Source: Eopsaltria australis | Taxonomy: Eukaryota > Chordata > Aves > Passeriformes > Petroicidae | NCBI GenBank assembly: GCA_034509425.1 | Contig: JAVTVJ010000072.1 | Span: 6,786,501-6,850,500 of the forward strand | Direction: 5' to 3' | DNA: 64,000 bases | In this document: positions 34,230-47,200 of the stretch, one piece after another | Layout: every line of letters begins with the position of its first letter | Numbering within the stretch: position 1 is the first letter of the stretch | Program-made: the position numbers and the translations under genes | Notes under the pieces: model-generated | Told to the model about the DNA's origin: nothing | The model's input: the letters and a program-made list of their open reading frames with translations, nothing else | Database searches by the model: none

Positions 34230-35260
34230 CGCTTTCCCCCCCAGCCCCGCGCCCACTCCTTCGCCGCCCGTGCCCGCTCGCCCCCCCGCCGCCCGCTCCC
34301 TCCCCGGCAGGCTGCGTGCGACACGCCGGCTCCCCGCCCCGCTGCCACCCTCTGCCCCGTCCTTCCCCCGCGGGCTCCTGTCTGGACGTGTCGGGACTCG
34401 GGCTCCGGGCGCTGAGTAATGCTCGGCGCAGCGCGATCCCAGGCAGAGCCGCTGCCGCCGCCGCTCCGCGCCCAGCGCTCCCGGGGCGCTCCGGCCGCGA
34501 CCCTGCTCGCTCCGCCGGAGGCCCGGCGACACCGGCGGCGGGGGGCGGAGGGGGGGCCGCGGCTCCCCATGTGCCTGCGGGCCCCGCGGGAGCCGCGGAG
34601 CCGCTCGCCCGGCGAGCCCTGCCCACGCCCGCCGCGGCCCCGGAGCCCCGGGGCGCCCTGGGGAGCGGCGGGGGAGCGCACCCCGCGGGCCGAGGGCCCC
34701 CCCGGCCCCCCGGCGCGTCCCGCCATGGGGGGCTGAGCCGGGGGGCTGTGCGCGGCGGGGCGGCGGCGGGCAGGGCGGGGGGCGCGCAGCCCTCGCCGGG
34801 CTCGGAGGGCGCCGGGGCGGCGGGAGGCGGGGGGGGCATCCCGGGAGGATGGCAGAGCCGCCCCGGCGAGCCGAGCCCCGGCGCGCAGGGAGCCAGTGAG
34901 AGGGAGGAGAGGGGAAAACACAAACAAGCAAACAACCCACAACAAACAAAGCGGGCAGAGAGCAGCGCCGAGCCCCGCCGCCCCTGCCCCAAAGGCGCCC
35001 GCCCGCCCGCAGCCCGCACAGCCGCTGCCCCAGCGAAGATGCGCCCGGCCCTGGCCCACGGACTCTGCTCGCTGCTGCTCAGCCTCTGGGTACCCAGGTA
35101 GGAGCTGCACCCCTCCATCCTCAACCCCGCCGCTGAGAGCCCCGGCCCCACGGGGAGGGCGCCGGGAAGCCGCCGCGCCCAGCCCCGCACCGGGGGCGGG
35201 CTGCCCAGGGGGCTCCTGGGGGGGTCCCGCCGGCCCAGCCCGGTCCCGCACGGTTGCGGG
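34230..35260 (+). promoter_or_regulatory. CpG island, promoter and 5'UTR of WNT10A
   Basis: One kilobase of very dense CpG with many GC boxes covers the region upstream of the start codon, exon 1 and the beginning of intron 1. An unusual A/C-rich segment (34916-34951) interrupts it shortly before the start codon. No TATA box is obvious. Confidence 0.7.
35039..35097 (+). CDS. WNT10A: WNT10A coding exon 1
   Basis: The exon has 59 nt encoding the signal peptide, with donor AG|GTAGGA at 35098. The phase (two bases of a Ser codon) fits exon 2 exactly, which supports this start and donor. Confidence 0.88.
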
Positions 35261-38200
35261 CCCCCGTTCAAGGGGCTGTCAGGGCTGCTGCCCCCTCCGC
35301 CATCCCTCGTCCCGACGGAACGCCGGTGGGATGCGCAGCTTCCCCGACTCCAGAAGGCTGTCCCCCTTTCTCCCCGGCCGGAGACGCTCCAGCGCCCGCC
35401 CTGACTGCCTCAGTTTCCCCGCTCTCCCGCGGGGAATGCCGACTGGGATATCACTGCCGTGGGGGTCGGTGCCTACTGGATCCCCTTGCATCCCCGCCAT
35501 GGCTCCGCCTGTCCTAAATGATAGGGGGGTAAGAGGGGGCCGCCTGCTTTCCAGAAAACGACCCCCCAAATTCATCATCCTTGTCCGTCTTCACCTTCCC
35601 TCTGTCCGCTCCCGAACTTGTGCGCTGCAGGCAGCCAGGGGTTAACCCTGGTGCTGGTATGAGTGGGGGGGTCCCCCGCCCTTCCCCCTCCCTCCAGCCC
35701 CTTTAAATATAATTTGTTAACGTTGGGACTTGTATTAATTAAAGCAGCAGCCGCTGCAGCCTGTGACCTGGGGGCCTGTCACCGTGAAATCAAGTTTAAA
35801 TCCAGATTTAAAGGGGGAAGAGAGCTGGGGGAGCGCTGCATCCTCCTAAGAAGTGTGACAGTGACAGCTTCTTGCCGGTCCCTGGCACTCCTGAGCCTTG
35901 GGTGGAGCAAGAGGCAAAAGGACCTTCCCTCCACTCTCCGGAGCCCCGGAGCCCCAGCCTCAGTTTCCCTGCGGTGCAATCGGGAGAAGGACCGTAACAT
36001 CGCCCCCATCCCGAGATTCCCTGGGAAATGGTGGCAGGCGCTGTGTCAGGCTCAGGACACGCAGGGAACGAAGTCGTTGCAGTGCTCGGGGCAGGAGCTC
36101 CTGGGGTTGGGGATGGTGGTAGCTGCATCCTGCTCTGCATCTTTTGTCAGCCAGGGCTTGCTTGACAGTGGGATTGACTGCAGGAAGCCGGGAGTAAGAT
36201 TTCCCCTCCTGTGTAGGGGGTTTTGGAGGGATGCACTTCTTTCTTCTCTCTTTTGTGCTCCATCTCGACTCTCCCTATTGGAGTCACTGTGGGTTTGCAC
36301 TGGGGCATGTTAATATACTACCCATGAAAGTGGTGGGATGGGTATAAACACCCTTGGGAAGCTGGAGAAAGCAGCAGCCTGATCCTAACAGTTCTTCCTC
36401 TCCCCTGAGCAAGCTGTAATTCAGCAGAGACGCTGGGGCTGAACACTCCCTCCGGAGCTGGGTGAGTGCTGAGCTGGGGAACTCATCCCCTGACAGCTGC
36501 TTCTGTCCATGTACCTGCACCAGGCTTGCAGGATTTGAGGGAAGGGAGGGGGAGTAACCCTTCTCCCCAAGACCTGGCAGCTGCAGTCCTTCCTCCAGCA
36601 TCCTCCTCCAAGACTTGTTTCTGTAATCAAAGTTCAAAGGGCTTTGAGCTTCTTGCTTCTCCCAGGGACCCAGCTTTTGGCTGTCCCAGGGAACAGGAAG
36701 AGACCTTCCTGGGGAGAGCTCCCAGCAGGGACCAAGCTCTCCTGAACAAGCAGTGGGGTGGTGCTGAGCTCCTAGTGGACCATGGTGAAAGATGCTGGGT
36801 GCTGCTGGGTGTCCCACTGCCTGCTGCTTGCTTTGTGTGTTCTTCCACTTGGACACTGTTTATCCCAGAGTCCTTCAAGACATTGCCTGGAGTTGGGCAA
36901 ACGCTTCCTACTGTCTCCTACCCCACATTTGTCTGTCATATGTACCTCCATATTAGCTCCAGGCATCTCTTTCTGGACATGCTTTGTCTCCCCACATCCC
37001 ACATCCCATCTCCACACACTCCATCTCCTTTCCCCATTTCCCCAGGTAGCATCTCTATTTGTGTAAGTGCCTGTCCTCTGCCATGGACCATGTGCCTCTC
37101 CTGGCACCCATCCATTTGCTGCTCTCTGTGCTTCTGTGGCCACAGGCATCTGGTTCAGTGGGGCTAAGATGTGACAGTGGACTTGGGATTGTTTCTGGGA
37201 GCTTGAGGATAGTTGGCACAGTGCTTGGCTCCGTATTTCATAGCTGAGCTGAAAAGAAAGAGCTGATCACTCCCTTTACCTCCCTTGCAAGGACCAGCAG
37301 TGTTGGGGGGATATAGGAGATGCAGGGAGGGGATCAGCCAGCTACAGGGATGGAGCCAGATCTGGAATGGGCTCCTGCTCCAGGGTCTCTAAGTTCTCCC
37401 AGGGGGAAACCCATGCTTTCTGTGGAAGGCGAGCTGGGGCAACGTGTGCTGAGAGTCTGCAGTGCATGGCCAGTGTGGGAGATCTCTGGGAGAGCACACA
37501 GAGGGAGTGCTGTCCTGGGAGATGCTGGGCTCCAGAGACAGGATGGCCAGATTTGACTGCTGCTGGGAAAAGGCTGCCAGGGTGTCTGCACTGTAATTAC
37601 ATTGTTGGAGGGGACTGCAGCCCCAGTGCTGCTGGGTGTCTCTGCCTGGTTAAGCTGCCATTGTGCCCAGGGATTTTCCAGCCTTCCTTATAGGCAATGG
37701 GCACAGTGTGGATTGAGGAGCATCTCCCTTCCCCATGTGTGACCCTCACAAACTTCTCCCCTTCCCCAAATGAAAAACCAAGTGGTTGACACATTGCTTG
37801 CTCTGAGCTCAAGGCTGTCCTTTTGCCTCCCAGCTCCTGCTCCAATGAGATCCTGGGCCTGAAGCTGCCATCAGAGCCAGTGTTGAATGCCAACACGGTG
37901 TGCCTGACGCTGCCAGGGCTGACACGGCGGCAGCTGGAGGTGTGTGTGCGTCACCCTGATGTCACTGCCTCGGCCATCCAGGGTATCCAGATTGCCATCC
38001 ATGAGTGCCAGCACCAGTTCCGGGACCAGCGCTGGAATTGCTCCAGCCTTGAGACCAAAAACAAGATTCCGTATGAGAGCATCATCTTCAGCAGAGGTAA
38101 GGGTTGGACGCTTCCTCTCCTCTCCCACTATCCAGCACCTGCTTTGTGGAGCCCTCATGGGTTTCCCCTGGGCCCCTGCACAGCTCTTCCCTGGCCCAGG

Positions 38201-41200
38201 GATGAAGATGAAGGAAGAAGAGATGAGCTCTTCAGCATCCCCATGGATGAAGGCAGATAAATGTTACAGTCTGCCAGATGAAGGAGCACTGCACTACAGC
38301 AAAGCTCCTCCATGTGCCTTTGTACCTGCACTGGCCCTTGTCCTGAGCTGCTCCTCCCTGACCAACTCCAGCTACTCCTAAGGCTCCTTCCAGGCCCCAC
38401 TGCTTTCTGGCATCTTCTCCCCATGTGGTGTAGGCTGGTGTTTGGAGCAGTGCCATGGGTGTGCAGCATAGCTGGTGGGTCTGAAGGTGGATGCCGTGCA
38501 CTGGGATTTGGTTTGGTGGATGCAGTTGAGCATCTTGGCTCAGTCGTGCTCTGGGGATGGTGTTTTAGTGTGTTGTGATGAGCTGAAATGCCCCTCATTA
38601 GTGGGATGTAGCTCTGTGAGCCTGTCACCCTGGTGTTCTGCCCTTGTGTTGGCTTTCCAGTGCAGAGAGCTAAGGGCTCTCTGTTTTGTGGGATCCTAAA
38701 GCATGATGGGGACAGGGATACAGGCTGTCCTGGGAGCTCACCTGCCCACAGAGCCCCCAGCCGTGCTGCTGACAGAACTCTGCTAGCTCTCCACGTTCTG
38801 CCAAGGATACTGGTGCCAGGATCTCCTCATCTCCCTCACAGTCATGGCTGGCTCTGCCTGTACCAGAGCCTCCCTGGTTGATACTGTCTCCCTCAGGAGC
38901 AGACTCTGGGGGTGCAGATGGGCTGGTCTGCATGGTGCAGATTGGGGTTGTGACCTGATGGGACCTTCTGCAAGACTTGATTGTGTCTTTTCACCTGAGT
39001 GCCCTTTCTTGAAGCCCGTGCCTCAACATATTTCTAAGTGCCCGGTGCTGCAGACCATGGGCAGGAAGGACAATATCGTGCCAGTGGCTGGCAGTCAGGG
39101 TGCTGAGGGCAGGCCAGGTGCCCAGCACACATACCACTCCTCCAGCTCCCAAGAAAGGTGAAAACTACCCAAGAAACTGCTCACATTCCTACTTCATGAG
39201 CTTCTCAGCCTAATGTCCAGCAGAGAGTTGCAACCATCCACTCTTCTTCAAACATCCTTCTGCAACCTACATCTTCTGTCCATGGGACAATGAGGAGAGT
39301 TTCCAAGAGGAGAGGTTAGCAGCTTGAGGCTTACATGTCATTGAGGGGATGAGGTGGCAGGAGCCCACAGGCTGTAGCAGGCGGGGAGAAGGCTGTAGAG
39401 GGGATCACAGAAGCTTTTTGGTGTCTGAAGATCCCTCGTGTCCAGGGCAGCCTGGACAGCCTCACTGGATGGAATCTACCTTGGAGCATGTGTGGCATCA
39501 GGGCTGTGGTCCTGCCATGGAGCAGCCCTGGTCGCTCTCAGGACCTGGAGAAGGGCAGTGTCTCTTCCCTCTGTGAGCAGTGCCCAGGCTAGGCCTGGCA
39601 GGAAGGGTGGGGACTGTCAGCCCTGATAAGCATCGAGGTATTTCCAGGTCCTCTGAGGAATGCAGTTCACTTCTAGTCTCCTCAGGCGGCAGGAGACACC
39701 GACTTGCTGGCTCAAGTTGCTCACACACCCAGCCAAGCTTCCTTGCTCCGAGTCCCACCAGGCTGAGTGAGAAGCACCAGCAGCAGAGAGCACTGACCTG
39801 CATCCCTCCCTCAGCACACCTTGTCTGCTGGTGGCCCCAGTGACTCGCACCTCACATCTGTCTCAGACGCTCCCGCAGCCCTTCCGCTATCAAAGCTGTG
39901 ACCGAAGGATGTGGGGACTCGCACAGACCCTGGACTCTTGCCGCAGTCCTGAGCTCTTGAATATGGCTCAGCCCAGGCTCTCAGCATTGGTGGGATCCTG
40001 TTCTCTGGAATGGAGACACACCATCCAGCAGCAGGGCAAGATGGAGGTAGGGCTGGAGTATCAGGGCAGGCAGGCATCTCATGGCACTCCTGTTTTGGCA
40101 GCAGAGGGTGCAGGATGAGCCCCAAGCACCCAGGCTATCTCATGTAGTTGCTTGGAGCCATTCTGGCATGAAGAAAGCCTCAAGGCTGGAGCCCTGGCCC
40201 ACTTTGAACCCACTCATGTCCCTCAATAACAGTGCTGGAGTTGTGAGCATTGCCTTCCATCTGTTAGAGGCACAGCTGTTAGAGCAGGGATGCTGGATGC
40301 ATCTCAGGAGCCCAGTGCTGGAGGAAAGGCGAGTGGTAGAAGTGAGGGGTGCAGGCTCCATGCTGCAGACTTTAATGCATCTGACCTCTGGGGACCAGGT
40401 CTCTGCTCTGTGCCCTGCCCCATCCCTGCCGTGCCTGGGAACGCAACGTGCTTGTAGGATCATTGTTTGTAACCTGAAGTGACAGACCCCTTTAATCTTT
40501 CATTCCTTTTCCCACTTCTTCTGCCATCAGTTCAGCCGTGCGTGAATCTCACTTTAAATTATTTGTAGCTGGCTTCTCCCTCCTGCTCTCCCCGCTTGGC
40601 TCCTCTCCCCATCTCTGTCCTGTCCTCCTGCATCTCTCACATCTTCTCCAGTGTGGACATGAGCCAGACGGAGTGCAACACTGTTCCAGGCTGTCCCGTG
40701 GTGCCTGTCCCACACTCTGCCCATTATCCAGGCACTCAGTGGAGCCAGGGGCCTCATCCCCTGGGGACAGAGAAGGGGACAATGGCAAATGAGTGCCCGT
40801 CTCCTCATCTTGCTGAGCTGATCCTAGAAGTTTAAGTGCAAGCCCTGGGGAGACAGGAAGGAGAGGCTTCAAATCGGACAGGGCTGGCAGTCTGGGGTGG
40901 CTTCAGAGCAGTAGACCTGGAGACGGGGGTGCTAACAGCATCCTGGGCAGAGCACAGGCCTGGGAGATGCTGCCATCCCTGGGGCACAGGGAGCAGTGGT
41001 TGTGAGGCACAACAGGTTAGTGGAGGGCAAGGGGAGTGCCCAGGAGTTTACCATCCCTGCTCTCACAGAGCCATTGGGTTCTTTTGAGACATCCCCATGG
41101 TCTGTGGGTTTTTCAGGTCTGGTCTTTTGATGCTGAATCCTTGGGGTATGTGATGTCCTCTGTACCCTTTGTTGAGTCTCCAGTGCCATCTGCACCCCCC

Positions 41201-44200
41201 ATCCTCCTTGGCCCATGTCCCCTCCGTGTGCAGCCAGGCTCAACAGTGCTATTGGAAATCTTCCTCCAGTCTTCCCTGGCTCCCCAGCTGGCTGCCTATG
41301 TACTCACCACCTTCCTGCCCATTCTTTGGCAGTCACTTCTGCTAGGACCCTCCAGTGCTGTCCCTGGTTCCATCCTTCTCTGCTGCGCTTCCCTCTCCCT
41401 CCATGTGATTGACTGGCTGACAGACACATCCTCTCCTGGCCTCAGGAGATGTAGGAGGATGGAGCAGTGAGGTGGAGGCAGGTGGCTGCATCTGCACCAG
41501 CACTGGAAATAGATCCCCTTCTCCTGCTCTGAGGGTGAGCAGCATGATTGTGTCCACCTCACTGGAGAGGATGGCCTCTTGTCCTGGTGTATTGTCCCAC
41601 CACAGCATCTGCAGGCTGCCAAGCACTGTGTGGCTTGGCTGGGCTGACCCATGCCTGACAAAAACCAAGCTGCAGATGGTGGTGGGTCACTGAATCGTGG
41701 TCCTTGTCCAGTATGGATTGTGTGTACCCATGAGTGGGTACAGTGCCATCAGGGCTGGGACTGTTTGGCTGCTGGGCAAGGTGTGGTGTGCTATGGGACT
41801 CACTATTCCCCTTTGCTCACCCCAACCCCATCTACATGGAGCTCTGAAAAAATTGGGACCACCATGGAGGGGTTGGATGTCCTTTAAGGCCTTCAAAGGC
41901 TCATGGTTGGTGGGGACATGACTCTGGAGTGCAGTATCTCTTGGTTCCTGCAGCCTTTGGAGAGATGGGTGATGCTTCCAAACCCTGTGCCCGCCTTAAA
42001 AGGGCTCACTGGTGACAAGGGATCTGCATGGCCATGGCCAAATCTTGATTTCTTACAGCAGGGAGTGGGGAACTCCCTGCAAGGATGGAAACACCAGGTG
42101 CTGGGGCCCAGCCAGCTGTGAAACACAGCTTGCGGAGGCTTTGCTGTGTGCTGAGGGAGGCAGGTGCTGTTTGTTACAGCTATCCAGGGAGATGCTGCCA
42201 AGCTCAGGACCCCGGCACCCAGCTCTGCAGAGCCCCAGCCAAGCTGCGGTGCCCGCAGACCGCAGCGCCTGGCCTGGCGCACCTGCAGCTGGGCTGCTGG
42301 CAGGGTTTTGTGTTCCCCCAGGCAAACCAAGAGCTTTGCCCACCTGGCCCTGAAGCACATGCGGGTGCTGTGGATGCTTGGCTTCATCCCTGTGGGTTCC
42401 CCCATTGCCTGGACCTTCTCCCCACTGATGGGTGAAAGTGAGACCCCGGGGCCAGGTAGGATTGCCAGCGGTGTGGGGCTGAGCTCGGCTCCCTGCAGCC
42501 TGCACAGCAGCAAGGGCTGCTCTCTCAGAGTGCCGTGGGCGGACAAGGAGCGAAGGCTGCGGGCTGTCCCTGGCACGCTCAAGAAGGTGCAGGGAGGCAA
42601 GTTGGGATCTGCAGGGAGGCATTTAGTGCCTGGTGCTGGGCCAGACCCTGGCAGGTTCACCTGCAGTTTAATTAGGGAGAGGGGAGGGGAGGGAGCGGGG
42701 CTGGGGGAGAGGCAGCGTGTCGGGACTGGCCGTCTCGGCAGGCCTCGCAGGAGGTGGCGGGAGAAGTTCTCCTCTGCCTTATATCAGGGCTGGGGCAATG
42801 TGCCCACAGCTCCTGGCAGATACACCCCACTCCTGGGGGGTATTGCCATGAAGGGGGCAGCTGAGCATCCCTGGGTGGGCCTACATGAGGCTGTCCCACT
42901 GACTCCCTCAATGCCACCCAGGCACTGTGGTGATGGGTGCTGGGAGGGAGTTGCTGCCTGGATGTGACAGTGAGCTGTGGGAGGAAGGCCATGGCTCCAA
43001 CTCTCCCCGGTCTACAGACTGCAGAGCCCAGAGCTGTGCATGAGCCAGCCCTGGAGCTTCATAGCGCATCCACTTGAGAGATGGAGGAACTGCAGCATCC
43101 ATGGCGGAGCCAGTGCTGCTGGGACTTGGGGTCTTGCTAAATGACCCCCCCATCTCCTAGGCACATCTTGACAGGTAAAACTTTCCCCTGCTAAGAAAGC
43201 TGCTTTGGGATTTGACCTGGGGATGAGATTTCAGACCTGTCCTCCTTGCCTAGCATGGTCTTTGAGTACACAGCAGGCTGGATGCTGGTGGTGGTGTCAG
43301 GGTGGTGTCCTTCATTCCCTCTTCCCTGCAGGATGCAATACTTCTTGACCCTCCTGCAGCTACACCTTTTCTGTGGTCTCTGGAGGGATATGATGACTCA
43401 AAAATCACTGCTGAGGTGGCTGAGGTAGCTGGAGAGCCTCCCTCCAAAGGGCTCAGGGCTGGCCACCACATGCCACTCTCTGGCACGGCTCCTGGAAGCT
43501 CCCACCCTTGCTAAGCCCATGAGGCAGGTGGTTGTTGCCTGCAGCCGTGTTGCTCGTCGCTTTGCTTCAATCCTCTGTCTCTGGCATGGCTGGGGTAGAG
43601 CAAGGAATGTAAACTGAACCTCCTAGCAGAGCTGTACTGGCATGGCTGCTGTGATTCCAGTGCTGCCCTGACCCCCTCCTCCCCTCTGCTCACAGCTCCC
43701 CATGAGAGCAGGTGAGGGAAGAAGGGGAGAAGGCAGGGAGGAATCGTAGTGTCAGGCAGAAGGAGCAGGGAAAGGACCATGATGAGATGAGAACAAGACT
43801 TCCTGAATGCTGTGATGTCATGTACTGGGGACCAGTCTGTCCCCTGCCCACAGCCTGGGGAATGGCAGCTCCAGGGACAAGGACTCATCCATCAGCTCAC
43901 ATGTGCTTGGAGAGCACTAGAGGAAGAAGCAGGACTGAGGCTTTAACCTATGGGTTTCCCAGCCATGGAGGGCACCAAATCAACCTGACCTCTTTACCTG
44001 TAAGGACACGGGCTTGCTAGACGGACTGGGTGGGGTAGAGCTTGTGTCTGGGCTCCAGAAGGGATTTTAAAGAGATGCCACACCAAAAAATATTTTTTAG
44101 GCTGGAGAAATGTGAGAGAAAGAGGCAGGGCTGAGAGGAGGGTGTCATGCTGGAGGAAGGGTTTGCTGCCCCTGGCCCCAGGTGCTGGCTGTGCGAGGAG

Positions 44201-47200
44201 CTGGGGATGCCCAGTGGGGTGGCAGGGACGAATTGGGCTGTGCCCAGGTTTGGCATATGAAGGACTGGAGCTGGCCTAGATGGTGGGATCAGAGAACTGA
44301 TACAGGGAGGATTTGGGAATCCAGGAGACCTTTCTGTGCTGGTTCTCTTCTCTGTGCTGGTTGCTCACCTGGGGACTGAAGTTCCCCAGATGTGGGCCTT
44401 CATGCTCCAGCAGCACTGTGGGTGTGTTGCAGGCACTGCCTGCCAGCACTCTCCCTGGGGAGGCTGCACAGTACAGCGTACGCACCAGCAGCCCCATTAC
44501 CTGCCCGCTGAAAAATGTTGTTCAACTTGTGCATGGAAAGAGGCAGGCTGAGAGCAAGCTTGTCCCACACCAAGGGGAAGCTGGGAGAGGCTCCTGCTGG
44601 CTTTTAAGCAGCGCCTCGTTAATTTTTTAAATGCACCAGTGTCAAATTAACACACAAAAGAGCAGCACGACTTTAAATGCAGGTTTCCGGGCTGCATTTC
44701 ATTTTCCTTTAATAAGATCATAGCGTTTGCTCAGCGGGCGGCAGCGAACCACGGAGGAGACATGCGTGATGGGGAGCACTGCCAAGGACAGGCAACAGCA
44801 GCGCTTGCACTCTCACCTCTCCTGACTCTGTGGCACAGGCAGAGCTCTGGGGGGTGCTCACTCAAGACCCCTGTTTGATGGCATGGATCTGGTAAAGAAA
44901 ACAGCCCAAAATCTGTCGTCTGTTTGGCTGTATCAAAGCCAGGGCCAATCAAATGTCCAACAGAGGGAGAGAGAGGCTGGGAACTCCAGCTATTTATTTA
45001 TTCACGTGTGACGCCACAGCACAAAATCTGGCTCTCCCTCTATCCTCGCCTCATGCTGAGGCCAGTCACTGTGCACCAAAGCAAAGGGCGCTGCAGGCTC
45101 CCTGCCTGGCCTGGGAACCACAAACAAAAATATTACTTTGCATTTCAAATAAAATAGAAACTCCCAGGGAGGAGAGGGTCCACACCTGGCTGCAGTGAAG
45201 CCAAGAGATTCTCAGGCATCCCCTGCTCACCACACGGAGCCCCATGGAACCCCTTCTGTGAGACCTGCCCCTGTCCCCATCTGCCCTGTCTCCAGCTGAT
45301 GGCACTTGTGGATGTCCTCACTCCCTAGCGTTTAACGACAACCAGCTGCTGGTTCTGGCAGCGCATGGTGTGGTCACGGCATGCTCTCACTGATTAGGGA
45401 TGCTCATGTTTTTCCAGTGTGGTATCACATTTACAGCCTCTTGTGGGACCTGGCGGGGTTCAGGGTGGGAAGGGATATGGGCAGATGAATGGGGCTGGAC
45501 AGGCAGCGCAGCTTGCTCTTTTTACTGCCTAATCTGCACCCTGTGAGTAAGCAAAAGTGGCCCATTCTTCAGCAGAAAAATTTCTTGGCCAGTGTTATAT
45601 TTAGTATAGTAGGAAACTCTGATGGAGAGGGGAGGAGGGATTGCCTTTCCCATCAGAACCATGATGCTGATGCGTGAGCAGTGCTGTGGTGGCATCTCCT
45701 GGAGTGATGTGAGAGCAGGGTGATGGTGCAAGCTGGGGTCCCAGCTGGGGCAGGGCTGGCCCTCAGGGCAGCAGTGTGTCCTGGTAGGGATGGGGCTGGA
45801 GAGCAGAGAGTGGGGATGAGTCACTCATGGTCTATGTGGGAGCTGGTGAATCAGGAAAAAGCAAGACACAAGCTGAACCTCCAAATCCCTACACCCCAGT
45901 GTGATACTGAACTCATCCCACCTCCCACACCACCCAGCCTGAGCCCCACTCTCTCCTTCCTTGCAGGCTTTCGGGAGAGCGCCTTTGCCTATGCCATAGC
46001 AGCTGCTGGCGTGGTGCACGCCGTGTCCAACGCCTGTGCCCTGGGGAAGCTGCAGGCCTGTGGCTGTGACCAGAAGCGCCGTGGCGATGAGGAGGCTTTC
46101 CGGCGCAAGCTGCATCGCCTCCAGCTGGAGGCCATGAACCGTGGCAAGGGCATGGTGCACGGGGTGCACATGGAGCACATGCCGGCGGAGACCCCCGGCC
46201 TCCAGGACTCCTGGGAATGGGGAGGGTGCAGCCCTGACGTGGACTATGGAGAGAAGTTTTCCAAGGATTTCCTCGATTCCCGGGAAACCTACAGGGATAT
46301 CCACTCTCGTATGCGGCTGCACAACAACCGCGTGGGCCGGCAGGTGAGTGGGGCACTGGTGACAGCTGCAGGGAGGTGATGGTGGGGACAGGGTTCCCAG
46401 GACATGCGCGGGAGGGCTGTGAGGGACTCATGCTGGCTGTTGGGAACCATTTGTGGCTCTGGGATTGCCCCCGAGGCACCCCCTCTCCCCAGTCTTGCCC
46501 AGAACAAAGGCAGTGATGCCCTCAGCGGGACAGGGCTGCAAGGACATGCTGGTCAAACACCTGCTGGGAACAACACTTCTGAGCATTGCTGCTGTGCCCT
46601 GGCCAAGGGATGCTGTCCCAGGCCGCTGTCACCTGCCTGTGCTGCAGTAGTGCTACTGGAGTGGCACTGCAATGATTCTGGCTTCCACCTCTCAGGAACT
46701 GAGTGAATTAGTGTTGGGCAGCTGCAGTGGGAGGAAGCTAAAGACAGGGAGGAGAAAGTCACTGGCATCATGGGGACACAGCACAGACTCTGCAGCACCC
46801 AGCCATGTCTCTGCCTCAAGAAAGGGAGTCAGTGCCTTGAGGAGGCAGATGTGAATGAGACTGAGTTAGGCAGTGGGCTCCTATACCAGCTGTGAAACAC
46901 AGTGTGCCCTTGGGAGCAGAGGTGACAACCCACAGCCTTGTCCCCCTGCTCTAGCAGTTTGCTGGAGCCTGTCCAGGCAAGCAGGACAGCCTCCCCTTCA
47001 TTCTTATGATGTCAGGTCTCGTTAAACATACTAATTAGTAGCTCACTGTCTGGAAGCTGAAGTTTAAAAGCAGCCTGACATTGGAGACAAGAAGCATGCA
47101 GGCAGGAGGGGCTGGGAGGATGGCTGCATTTCCCTGCCTGCTTCTACTCACGGCAGGTGCCTGAGAGATCCCATCCATTGAATCCAACAGGACACATGTC

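Larger units (their letters stand above)
35098..37833 (+). other. WNT10A intron 1 (2.7 kb)
   Basis: No exon other than the WNT10A ones is recognised. It carries a conserved-looking AT-rich block at 35695-35850 and a small group of TCF/LEF-like sites at 36626-36648. Confidence 0.7.

Noticed and set aside
33686..35271. Long minus-strand frames of 352 and 521 codons across the WNT10A promoter
   Set aside because: They run through the CA-rich minisatellite and CpG island, where stop codons are rare, and contain no known domain; composition explains them.
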